This document shows, one piece after another, positions 50,264 to 61,600 of a DNA stretch of 64,000 nucleotides. The position numbers were made by a program, and so were the translations under genes. Position 1 is the stretch's first letter. Each line of letters opens with the position of its first letter. The DNA is taken from positions 330,837 to 394,836 of the forward strand of contig CAJJDO010000020.1 in the NCBI GenBank assembly GCA_905183005.1, written 5' to 3'. Source of the stretch: Paramecium pentaurelia (lineage: Eukaryota > Ciliophora > Oligohymenophorea > Peniculida > Parameciidae). Below the pieces are notes generated by a model. The model was not told where the DNA came from. It saw only the letters and a program-made list of their open reading frames with translations, and did no database searches.

Positions 50264-52060
50264 ATGTATTTAATTTAAATAGGCTTTATTACCTCATATC
50301 TCATTGGAAATACCTTATAAACAAATAGAATTCGTAATCATCCAAATTATACATATTCAATTAATGAAGAACTATTATCATTTAAATTTGCAACACCAGA
50401 AGCTCATGTTAAATTGCTAAGGTTCGATATGTAATTAATTTAATATTAGTAACCCTTCAATTTATGATATCGATTTATTTAGAAATCATGGAGATACTAT
50501 TGGAGAGTAAATAGAAACACCATTCCTTAGTTTAGATAATTAGTATCTAGATGAAAAATAATTAGATAATGGTAGGATATGGGCAGCTATCATTAGATTG
50601 TGTAGGATTACCAAAACATCCAAAATTGAATGAAATACTCAGTGTTAATTTATTAGATAATACCTTAGACATATATTACACAGATATATTGTCATTACCT
50701 TAGTTTGAAAAGTAAATTATTAATTATCTAAATAGGATATTTCTATTGACTGATGAATTAGAATTGAAATAAGTTATAATAAAATATAATGAGACTTAAT
50801 AACCCTAATGGAATGTTGAAATTAAGAACACTTCTTATTCTCTTAAAACACAATATCCATAACAAATCAACTATACAAATGCTTATTTTGCTTGTTTTAA
50901 TGCTAATCAAGAGAAATGTCTAATATTATCCAATTATGGAGGTATCTGGTTAGACAAAAATTCTGAAATAGAGTAACCAATTCTTACAGTTGAACCAGTC
51001 ATTTAATAATCTAATGATTTATATAAAGTAAGTGTTTTTGAGAAATATCTTGCTATAGCCAATGGAAATGCAGGAGTAGATTTGTATCAATATTAAGATA
51101 ATAAACTCTAATATATTTTAAGAATTAGTTCTAAAGATTTGAATTAAACTTCAATTAATATCATTTCTTTAAAATTAACTTAGAATCGATTAAGTATTTT
51201 AGATGAACATACAGGACTCTACCTTTTTGATATAATTGATTAATAAGTTTCATTATTGCTCAGTCTCCCTTATTAAAGATGTGTAGCATTTGATCATAGT
51301 GATAACACTTATTTAATTGTTGCTGAAACACCTAATAATATTGAATATATGATGGAAATCTTTGTTTTACCAGCTACTAAAGAATATTACATAAATAGAA
51401 TTTATGTTAATGATTTCTCATTTAGAGATATATAAATTGATGATGATTATGCTATCATTATTGGAGAAGATGTACACTTAGTTATTAGACATTCAATATT
51501 TAATGGTTTTATGAAAAATAATACTGATCTTGTTAAAACCTTTTTTGAAGATGAACTTATTCGTTTTGAATATATTGAAATGAATCAAACTATTCAAACT
51601 TAATATGTTGAAACATCTTATTATATTGGATTATCAAAAGGTTCATTACACATTTGGAGATTCAATGATTATAATCCTGTAATTATTTGTAGATTCTAAT
51701 ATGGAACTACATAAAATTACACTATTAGAGCTAATTCTTCCAAATGTGAGAATCACACTAATACAGATTTATTTGAACAATGTCAAATTACTTAATAATT
51801 TGTAATTTTAGCATCAGGACCTTTATTAGAATCAGATTCCAATTATATAATTATTGTAGTATGTGTTTTTGCAGTAAAATTAATTTTATATATTATAGAT
51901 TTTTATTTTAGTCATTTTAATATTATTGTACAAAAAAGGAAGAGCATTAGCTAAAAAAATCTAAGATTTAAAGAAATAAGCAGAAGAATTAAAGAAATAT
52001 GGTCCTTTAGAAGTAGAATCATAATCTATGGGAATTGAAATAACATTAAAAAAAAATTGA
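50264..52060 (+). CDS. Type I membrane protein with propeller-like ectodomain (paralogue B)
   Basis: A 572-residue paralogue of the gene at 47324. It has a leader MYLIQIGFITSYLIGNTLQT, blades such as YLAIANGNAGVDLYQYQD and GLYLFDIIDQQVSLLLSLP, a transmembrane helix (IIIVVCVFAIFILVILILLY) and a charged tail (KKIQDLKKQAEELKKYGPLE). The tail repeats the paralogue's KKYG ending. Introns at 50422-50449, 50572-50596 and 51874-51898 give exactly 573 codons. The last two introns fall at the same points as in paralogue A, supporting a recent tandem duplication. Ligand and location are unknown; a cell-surface or vacuolar receptor is possible. Confidence 0.75.
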
Positions 52061-52105
52061 TTGATTTTATTTTATTTTAACATAAAAATAATATAATTAT
52101 TAATT

Positions 52106-52651
52106 ATGTAAACTCATCAGTTACCATCTTGTGTTAGTCCAAGAAATTTCACAAATTACATCTCTAATGGAACTGGTTTTATAATATAATGATAATTTCT
52201 TAGGAAGAGACTATTATGTTGTTTATTATAATGGAGGTTTGGCAAAAAATACTCAAGTTCATGAGGAAGGATGTTATGATAGAAGAAGGTTTTTAAGTGG
52301 TGAATATTAGAGTAAAGGATTGCCATCACTATCTCCAAAATTTTAACATTATTAAGGAGATGGAACTGGAAGAGATTTTTACATAAAGTACTTGTTATTT
52401 AAGAAGTTAAGAATTAATGAAGGAGGGTAGTTTTCTAGTTTGAAGAAGCATAATCATTTGGCAAATTTGAGATCTTATGATAAAATTCCATAAGAATTTA
52501 GATCGAATGATTTTCTTAGGGCACCTTAAATGTCTGTCAAAGAGAAATTAAAAATGAGATAGTTATCACAGTAGATTGAAATTAAATTAAAAATAGGAAA
52601 CAGAAAGAGGTTTTAGAGAGACTATGTTCACCAAAGAATAAACCAAATTGA
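52106..52651 (+). CDS. Small protein with NGTGRD-type repeats, possibly ciliary
   Basis: A 163-residue protein. Two repeats are visible: YISNGTGRDYYVVYYNGGL and YQGDGTGRDFYIKYLL...INEGG. This (N/D)GTGRD(Y/F)Y(I/V) plus GG pattern recurs in conserved small proteins I associate with ciliary axonemes, but I cannot name the member. The C-terminus is helical and basic (MSVKEKLKMRQLSQKQKEVL). Introns at 52176-52203 and 52571-52596 give exactly 164 codons; without them in-frame TGAs or a run into the next gene result. Confidence 0.65.
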
Positions 52652-52891
52652 TTACTCTACAAACAAAAAATAAGAATTATTTACTCTTTATAAAATCTAC
52701 ATTCAAAATATTAATATAATTATTGGTAATATAAATGAAATCATTTTTAATACAAATTTGTTATCTCTTATAAATATATCGATAATAAGCTATCAATAAA
52801 TAAGTTATTTTATTTAATATGATTTAATCATCAAACTGTTTGTTTAATCTTATCATTTGCTTATAATTATATTTTTAATAAATATTGTCCT

Positions 52892-53242
52892 ATGGGAGAA
52901 GTAGGAATCAATATTCCTTTAGGATAGCCATTAAATAAAGACAAAAAAATGATAGAAATGCAAAAAGAATTAAAAGATCACATTAATTATGTGAATGATT
53001 GCTTTGATAAAGAATTGTTAACTATAGGAAGTTCAAAGAATTAAAATGGAAGAAGAATTAAATTATCATAATATAAAGTAGATCCATCCATTTTTGGTTT
53101 TTCTTTAAATACTTTTGAATTACGCAACCATGTAAATTTCTTATGTTAGTAATTTTACTAAATTTGTATATCAGAGCCTATATATTAAAATAATAGTAAA
53201 TATAAAATGTATAAAAGAAAATTTCTCATAAAAAGAGATTGA
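52892..53242 (+). CDS. Small protein of 116 residues, unknown
   Basis: ATG (MGEVGINIPLGQPLNKDKKM) to TGA at 53240. The middle (DPSIFGFSLNTFELRNHVNF) looks globular, and the end is basic. An 18-nt GT..AG stretch inside (starting near 53131) could be an intron without changing the frame. No family recognised. It is 14 nt before the next gene on the same strand, so the end may be misread. Confidence 0.5.
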
Positions 53243-53255
53243 TTAATCATTTATA

Positions 53256-53750
53256 ATGAAAATTATCAAGCCATTGACATTATAATTTGGTTAGAGGGAG
53301 ATTCTAATATAAATTTTGATAGTAATTGCTTGTATTGGCTTGATTGCTTGGGATGCAGTGTAATTACAATTAAACATATATCCAGAGATCTGTGGATCGA
53401 GTATTCATTACTTATTATATCTGAGGATTGGCTTTTTGATTTTTCTCTTTACTTCCTAATTGATGTATCTTAATTATTAATCTAGATATGTAAATAAAGC
53501 TTTTAAAGTGCAATTTTATTTATCTTATTTCTTAAGTTTAATAATAACAATTTTAACCATTCTGTGTTTGTATGGATATAAATTATTAAATGAGAAATAT
53601 GATAAAATAATAATGGAAATGTCATAATGTGGACTTATATTAATAGGATGCTTTCTCATTTGCATTCATTTATATAAATTAGAAATTAATTTATAGAGAA
53701 TTAGAGTATTACTGGGAGCATAATATTAATCACCTCTATGTTTTTTTTGA
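53256..53750 (+). CDS. Four-span membrane protein, unknown
   Basis: A 164-residue intronless protein. Hydrophobic helices at about residues 17-33 (IQILIVIACIGLIAWDA), 49-70 (YLLYLRIGFLIFLFTSQL), 85-105 (YFLSLIITILTILCLYGY) and 118-135 (CGLILIGCFLICIHLY) suggest a four-pass, tetraspan-like topology. Two cysteines lie between helices 1 and 2 at most. No family recognised. Confidence 0.6.
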
Positions 53751-53792
53751 TTAGAACTAATTAATTAAAATATTATATATTAATTCTGAATG

Positions 53793-54093
53793 TCAATCTC
53801 CACCAACTTATTTTATTACTACATCTATTTCATCACCTGTTTTCATTCCAATCTAAATTATTATAAATTAATACATCAACAGGAGTTTAAGTTTCTAGAA
53901 TTCTTTCTCCATCAAATAAGAATCTAACATTTTAGATATTTATCTAATTATTCTTAATATTAATAATACATTTTATCTTGAACAATAAGCATCCATAAGT
54001 TTTTTATGTCGCTTTTTTTATTTTAAAAAACACTTTCTCTCCATCCTAAGACTTAACTTTAAGATTTAAATATTCTGTTCCAGCATCAGTCAT
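53793..54093 (-). CDS. SUMO: SUMO (one-base frame break in an A/T run)
   Basis: Small ubiquitin-like modifier, joined to lysines of target proteins. It reads MTDAGTEYLNLKVKSQDGEK, VFFKIKKATQ, then KLMDAYCSRQ, INIQNVRFLFDGERILETQT, PVD, IGMKTGDEIDVVIKQVGGD. The beta-grasp pattern, the RFLFDG motif and the C-terminal diglycine are all SUMO hallmarks. Only one residue (D) follows the GG, so a protease must trim it. Introns are 53944-53969 and 53853-53874. The frame breaks by one base at the six-T run 54000-54005 (six A in the coding strand); five would restore an 84-codon gene. A sequencing error is likelier than a dead gene because everything else is intact. Confidence 0.88.
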
Positions 54094-54166
54094 TACTTTA
54101 TATTTAAATATATTAAATTTTATAAAAATTAGCTTATTATTATCTCATATATACTATAAACCATAA

Positions 54167-55166
54167 TCAATACTTTGTTGTTTAATTAGCAGAATTCCAA
54201 ATCAAATAAAATATCAACATACTTCTAGAACTATACCTAAACACTTCTGCTCCAAATCCACAATATAAAGTAGATAACTTAGATATATCCTTTGAATATT
54301 TCATAATAATATTACTTATTTTAACATCTCTTAAGGTGTCAATAATTTCATATTTTATAATTTTCTTATCATATATCTTTTTTATAAAAAATTCAAAGGA
54401 TGGAATATTATTGGCACTAATAAACTAGTTGCTAATGCTCCAATAAAATGATTATTTTTTGTATCACAATTTGTGTAAACATTTTTATTCATAAATTAGT
54501 ATCCTTGTTAATATAAGAATTCTTAGAAAATTGTGATTTCAGTAACAAATTAACAATATAGTAATACAACTTTGCTTTTAAATCCAGGAGTAAAAGCAAT
54601 TTTAAATTTTTTGTTATGATAATTCATTATTTCTTCTAAATGCTTCATATTATCCCAATATTTCTTAGGTGGTAATCCTAATTATTCACATTATAATTTG
54701 ATATTAACTACACTACTAGGTTGTGAAAATATAGTTGATAGTATTGCAGATCCAAATGCTATTCCATAAAACTTTGCATTTTCACAATATTTCAAATATG
54801 GTTAATCTTTTACTTCTATTCTTGTTCTACTATTAAATTCCAATCCATATCTTAAAAAGAAATATTAGAAACAAAAATAGAATGATAGATTCTAAATTAT
54901 TGATCTATCAAATGATGTCCTAAATCCTTTATACAATCCTTTAATTGATTCAGCTAACTTAATTTATTTTAATTATTCAGAAAATGATTAGTTTTAATAT
55001 GGACTTTTTGCAATCATTCTAGTTACAATTCTGTCTAATGGATATGAAATAATCTAATATTGTCTCAAACTTCATTATGTACCTCATGAATAGTAATTCC
55101 TAAACCTATTAGAAAAAGAGGTTTAACAAAATGAGTGTCTTGAGGATATTGAATTATATTTATCAT
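54167..55166 (-). CDS. Mitochondrial carrier family protein (one-base frame break)
   Basis: Six-helix transporter of the mitochondrial inner membrane. Carrier signatures are visible: SYPLDRIVTRMIAKSPYQNQ (Px[DE]xx[KR]), SIKGLYKGFRTSFDRSI, an odd second repeat (FSQPSSVVNIKLQCEQLG) and third-repeat HPLNFFIKK. An intron at 55054-55082 precedes the first motif. The frame breaks at the A run 54386-54391 (a T run in the coding strand); one more base restores PLNFFIKK and gives exactly 324 codons ending NSAN QTTKY. Substrate cannot be read from the sequence. Confidence 0.75.
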
Positions 55167-55355
55167 AATTATAATAATTATAATTATCAATCTTTAATAT
55201 TTTTAAGTTCAAATATACAAAACATATATTAGATTAGATATTTATATATCATTACAAAAAATAAAATCTTTTTCTTATCATTTTATTTGTATTAAATAAT
55301 ATCATTAATTTTTATTGTTTTAACTTTTAAATACATCTTAAAATATTTTCTGGCA

Positions 55356-57025
55356 ATGTAAATTGAAACCTAAAATTTGTATTAATTCGAGTGTTTTCGA
55401 AAAGGAAAGAATGGAAATAAAAAGTATATTGGAATGCTTAAGTCTGATAGATTAGATTTGTACAAGGTAAAATTATTTAACTGATATTTTCATTTTAGGA
55501 AAATTCACAAGTATCTAAGCATTCTTTGCCAATCCAACTATAAACACACATTAAATGGGAAGTTGAGGAAGATAATTTGAATGGAAAAAAGCATTATAAA
55601 ATAGTGTCATTCAAATTTCAATAAGTGAATAAAAATCATATATTTCATATAGGTTAAATAAATCAAAGAAAATCATGTGGCTAAAATTTCTACATTTTAT
55701 AGTGATGAGAAGACTCTTACAATTCTAAAAGAGCATTTGAGAAATAAAATCATATTTTAAAGGATTTAAGACTTTTATACACCTCTTTAAACTTTGGGAA
55801 AAGGTGCTTCATCAAGGGTTCTACTTGTTAGACATAAAAATACTGAATTATATTATGCAGCTAAATGTGTAGATAAATCTTATGTAAATGAAACAGAAAA
55901 TGGAATTGTACTTTATTTTTTAATCTCAGGAATCTATGTTTCAAGAAATTTCTATTAATAATACTCTTGATCATCCTTCGTTTATTAAATTACATGCTGT
56001 CTATGAGGGAGATAACACATTTTATATGGTGATGGATTTATTAGAAGGAAGAAGTTTACATGATGAATTAAATAATCATAAAAATGGATTCCCAGAGGAT
56101 ATTGTTAGAAATATTATGTGGGTATTTATTATCTCCTAATCATAAGCAAATTTTAACTGGTATAGAATACATGCATGAAAAATAAATTATGCATAGAGAT
56201 ATAAAACCTGAAAATATTATGTTATTAAAAAAAGGAGATTTGAATTCTTTAAAAATTGTTGATTTTGGTTTAGCTACATATTGCAATCTTGATAAGTATA
56301 AAATTAATATTAATAATATAGATATTTATTTCCTAAATGTGGAACACCAGGTTATGTTGCTCCTGAAATTGCCAATCTAGTAGATAAAACAATTAAATAT
56401 GATAAAGTTTGTGATGTTTTCAGTGCTGGAGTAATCTTCTTTAAATTGTATAAATCATATTCATTTAAGATTGACAGGAAAAGATCTTTTTCCAGGAGTT
56501 GGATTTAATTTAGTTTTAAAACTAAATAAATAATGCAAAATTGATTTAACTCCTTTATAAATGAAAAAAATTGATCCCTCGATTATGGTATTAAATCATT
56601 ATTCAATAAATTAGACCTTAATTTAAAAAATGTTAGAAAAAGAACCAAACCAAAGAATTAGTGCAGCTGAATGTTTACAGGATCCATTTTTTGTTTCATG
56701 TTATTAAGCTTAAGGATAATAAGGACCTTCAAAATTAACAGCTAATTAAAAAAAATAAATGTTCTCTACAAGTGGCAAAGCTTTGACTACAGAATTTCCA
56801 AATGATAAAATCAAAGGTAGTCCTTAGGATAGACTTGAAAATAAAGGATCTTTTGTAACATAAGATAATGCTTTTCGACCCATTTAATCTAATTAATAAA
56901 AGATAATGTAAAAATTTAATACTACAGAATTTGATCATGTTGAAAATGCTCAAAGTCCATAAATGGAAAAAGTTATTAAATAATTTCAAAATGGTGATGC
57001 TATCTAAGAAGAAGATGAAAAATGA
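55356..57025 (+). CDS. CAMK-like kinase with N-terminal PH domain
   Basis: The N-terminal ~140 residues are PH-like: MQIETQNLYQFECFRKGKNG, KKYIGMLKSDRLDLYKENS and YKIVSFKFQQVKQIKENHVA. The kinase has LGKGASSRVLLVRHKNTELY, YAAKCVDKSYV, DHPSFIKLHAVYEGDN, MVMDLLEGRSLHDEL, QIMHRDIKPENIMLLK, IVDFGLATY, KCGTPGYVAPEI and FSAGVIFFKLLTGKDLFPG. The tail is polar. Introns at 55467-55498, 55625-55652, 55908-55929, 56122-56146, 56296-56321 and 56448-56469 give exactly 505 codons. The start at 55356 is chosen because it is in frame with the PH domain; the ATG at 55411 is not. Same build as the gene at 6936. Confidence 0.88.
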
Positions 57026-57235
57026 ATAAAATATCATTCAATATTTATTATTAGAATTATAATTAATGTTTTCAGTATTTTTTATTTATTCATCACTTTC
57101 TTTTTAGACTAACCCTATAAATAATATAAAAGAATTTTATAGAAATATTTATAAAATGACTTTTATTATTAGTTTTTTTAGAAGAACAGTAAAAAATAAT
57201 AGTGTTAGATAATTTTATGTAAGAATGAAATAAAT

Positions 57236-57463
57236 TCAAGGATTTTGGTTTAAGGTTTTAGAATTAAGAGTTTATTAGAGTGTTTATTAGACTGAAATAG
57301 ATTGTAATCTTCTTGCTAGAATTGGATTTTTGTAAGGATTAAGGTTTTAGTTATTATCTTTCATATCTCCTAAAATTTTTTCAGATTTTGGATTCTCTTT
57401 GACCTATTCACAAATATGTGGCAATTCCCCTTTTATAGGTTTCTTGGTATTACATACACCCAT
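57236..57463 (-). CDS. Small N-myristoylated-type protein, unknown
   Basis: Intronless 75-residue reading starting MGVCNTKKPIKGELPHICEQ. MG plus a nearby Cys is the usual signal for myristoylation and palmitoylation, so it may sit on a membrane. The rest is polar (PYKNPILARRLQSISVQQTL). No family recognised. Confidence 0.6.
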
Positions 57464-57546
57464 TCCTTTAATTTCAAATCTAATAATAAATAATTTATTT
57501 TATTGATAAAGCTCTAAAATTTATATGTTATATATATATATATAAA

Positions 57547-58572
57547 TCATTTTTTTGACTAATTTTAAAGATCAAATTAGATGGTTTGCTTATTCTTTTT
57601 AAAGGTCTCTGATGCTGCTGCTTCTTCATTAGACTTTAATTTTTCTTTAAATTATTGAATACTACTCAATTTAGATTGAATCAAACCATTAACTTCTTTC
57701 AAAAATTTAGTATTTTCATCATTATTAATTTAATTATCTAATTAATATATATAAATGATACCTTTTATAGTAACTTAATGAAGAGACATAACTTCCATAG
57801 ATAAATTACTTATAGTTTTTAGAAGATTTCTACTCAAATTGTAAGAGAACTCAGCTTTAGCATTTTTCTTAATTTAAATTTATTCCTCAGTTTCAGCTAT
57901 TTTTGCTTTCAATATTTTAACAATATCGATAAATTCTAAATTAATTGATTTATTTTACATGATTATATATTCTTAATTTCTTTAGCAGCTTAAGTTATAA
58001 GCATAGTCTAATATCCAGTTTTATGACATGTACTTCTCCAATAATAAAATACTTTAGTTTATAATCCTAACTAATATTTTTGATAAGCATCAAATTTTGC
58101 TTATCTATTTTTTCTTTTTCTTTCTGCATATTATTTTAGAGAATTAAAATATTATTTATATAATTTTAGTTTCTCATAATTGAGAACCATTCTGATTGCC
58201 AATTTATCATATTGTTCTCTCTAATTTCAATATAAATATTACTTTCTATAAATTTTAATTTATTTTTTCTTTTACAATTTCTTACTATTCTAATACTTAT
58301 TATTATAATTCTGAATAATTATTTGAACAATTAGACAACTCTTATTAATATACATTTGTCTTATTATTAACTTTTAATTCATAAAATGCATGTAACTTTC
58401 TTAATGTGTCTTATTTAATTTCATTTAGTAAATCATTAAATTCTTTATTATCTTGAGGATTAAATTAAACTTCAGTGGATATTTCAGTTATTCTCTCTTA
58501 AGTGCTATCCTTGATTTCCCCAACAGCTTTTCTTAAGAAGTTTATATGTTATTTCATTTGAACTGTACTCAT
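57547..58572 (-). CDS. Coiled-coil protein with SFI1-like motif
   Basis: A 318-residue protein (MSTVQMKQHINFLRKAVGEI...). Coiled coils flank a central basic segment YAERKRKNRQAKFDAYQKYQ followed by LQTKVFYYWRSTCHKTGYQ. The aromatic-Trp-Arg spacing is like the centrin-binding repeats of SFI1/POC5-type basal-body proteins. Introns at 58221-58242, 57936-57958 and 57738-57761 give exactly 319 codons. A basal-body role is only suggested. Confidence 0.68.
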
Positions 58573-58662
58573 TATTAATCTTAACTGATTATTTAAAATA
58601 AATATAAAGTTTATATATAATTAAAATAAATTAGACTCTAAAACTTAATAAAAAATTAAATT

Positions 58663-61600
58663 TCATCTACTCAATCTCTTCAATAGACTAAGATTAGTTT
58701 TGTCATTTAATATATCTTCAGATAATGTTACTAATGCTAAGACACAATTTTTATATCTTTTTTGTGATTAAATGATTTGTAATACTGCAATAATAAAATA
58801 AACAAGCAAAAAAGTCAAACCAAATGAATAAAAGTAAATTAATAAATTATTTTTCTATTATTATATAAGACCTTTTGATACACTATCTACCTTATCATAA
58901 AATAATATAAATCCTTCTGAAGTATTAAAAAAATACTAAACAACAAGATTATTAAACTCTTTGTAGTAATAGATTTCATTAGATATATTATTTTAATAAA
59001 TACCTTAAGATATTTCTATCTCGAAATCATTTTTAAATAATGAATCCAAATTACTAATAAATCCAATTATACCTTTTCTTAGAACTTCTGAATTATTCTC
59101 ATAAGGATAAAATTAACCATAAATCATTTCAAATTAATTAAAAGATATAGATGTGTTACAAAAAGGCAAGATATCTATTAAATAATCACAAAAATCACCC
59201 TTATAAAGATCATATAATTGTGATTTATCATTTTCATCTATTTAATCACTTAATATTATTGATGAAAATATAGATATTATTTTTTTTGAATATGTTTATG
59301 AGACATTCTAAAAGTATTTAGGAACTTCATCATCCTCAAAGTAAATTCTAAAATCTCCAATTTCAGGATCATTTATTTTACTAAGTGATTCTTCAAATAA
59401 ATGTTGCCCTTTTAAAATGGATGCAAAAGACAACAAGAATCCTAATTGAGCTTAAAATTTAACATAAGTCTTAATTAAATTTTCTATTGGCATATATTAA
59501 GTATCACTAGTCTTAATTTAAAAATAGCCAAAAGATGCTAATGCAACTAATGCAATATAACAAAATAATGCTATGCCCAATTTTAGAACAATACTGATTG
59601 ATTTATTCTATATTCTTTCATATAATAACTATGTATCTCTAGATCGAAGATTTTGATAAGATTAATTTATTGTTGAATGCATCAATCTTAAAGGAGATTT
59701 ACATGTATAATAAGATTAATTCATATTTATTTGTTATTTTTCATTTTCTGAATGCTATATTAATTATTATTTAATCTCTATTAATCTAGATGCTTGATCT
59801 TCATTAATTCTTGAAATAATTTATATCAAATATTTATGTCTTTTTTCAAAATAATACCAATTTTTAATATTGATTATAAAAGGTACACTAAATAAAATTA
59901 TTTATATGATTAAAACAGTTTCCCAAAATAACATAAAATTTAAAGAGTAATCATTTAAAATAGATGTAAACTTTTCTATTAGATAAATAGTACTTTAATA
60001 TGCTTATATTATATTTAATCTGAAAAACAATAATGATTTATTAAATTATATTGTATCTTTTTAATATGATAATAAACTAATAGTATTTTCTCTAATTACA
60101 GAAGAAAACGTTGCATAATTTTCAAAATTTATCTAATTTTTAAGTAATATTAGGTTATATGAAGGTGATGCTTAGTCTTCATCAATATTTATTAAATCTT
60201 AATATAGTTTACCAAATTCTGATCGAAGTAATTATAAAATCATTTCTTTCTCTTAATTAAATGAATTTATTAAATATTCTGATTAGTTTAAATTTTGATA
60301 TATTATTTGATTAAATCCATAATGAAAAGCCCTATTATAAAATTAATTAATTAATTAAGGTGATTATATATATTCTGTATATGTTAACTTTGTATTAAAA
60401 TCAATTTCTAACTAATTAACTTGTATTATTAAAAATACTACAACTAAAATCACTAATACTATTTTATAAAAATAAATCTAAAAAAATGGTTAGCTACTGG
60501 ATTATTTGAGTAATATATCATGTAAGATAAATTATCCTTTTTATTCTGAACTAACTATACTAACATCATTTAATGATTTAGCTTTCACATTTTCTATTTA
60601 TAGAATTTCATCATTAATTTTTTCAATTTCTCCATTTTCTGCTTTTGATTCTAATGGAATCAACTCTAATTAATACTAAATTATTTGGCCTTTTATTTCA
60701 ACTTTTGATAGCTTTACTCTATATTTCAATGCCATATCATTTTATGACTAAAAATAATATTGAATATTTTACAATATTGAAATTGATAATCTAATTTAAT
60801 TTTTCCTATAATTGTGGCTCTAAAAAGTCAAATTAATATGTTTCATTGTTAGAATAATAATTCTTATGACTTAATAAAAAATTCTTCTCTGATCTATCTG
60901 AACAAATTATATAATCTTAATGAGGATTATTACCATAAGTATTTAGTTTAATAAAAGATTAAATATAACTTTTATATTATTTATCAATTGTATGAATATT
61001 CTACCTTAAATTGAAGCTAACTTCTTTTTCATTTAAGAATTCATTATTATTAATGATATAAAATAATTCTGTTGAAAAATATTAAATATAATTGTATTGC
61101 TTCATTTATGAATGTAATTCATTAAATTACTCTAAATAATCATTCATACCTGTAATTTTACCTGATGGATCAAAAATTATATAGCCTTTATCTTAATTAA
61201 CTTTTTTTAGTAAAGATATTAATATAAAATCAGATTTATTATTACTTACAGTAAAAGTCACTTCTAAACATTAAATTTTATCATTCTCCTATTATTAAAG
61301 AACTTCAAGAGAATTTTATAAATTATGGGTTTTCAATTAATTTCTTTAAAGAAATCTTTCTATAAATTAACTATGTAATGGTGATATTGAATCAGGCATT
61401 AATTATTCCAAAAATTCTAATTTAAAATCAGTATTATATCCAAAAAATTATAACATAGATTTATTAACATTTAAAATTTAACCTTTTTATCTAATCATAC
61501 TTACTGTAAGCATTATGGCTTTACTTTTCATTATCTAAATGGCTTCTAATGTTTTATGATCACTTTCTAAAATTTTCTTAATGATTTTCTTTAATTTTAT

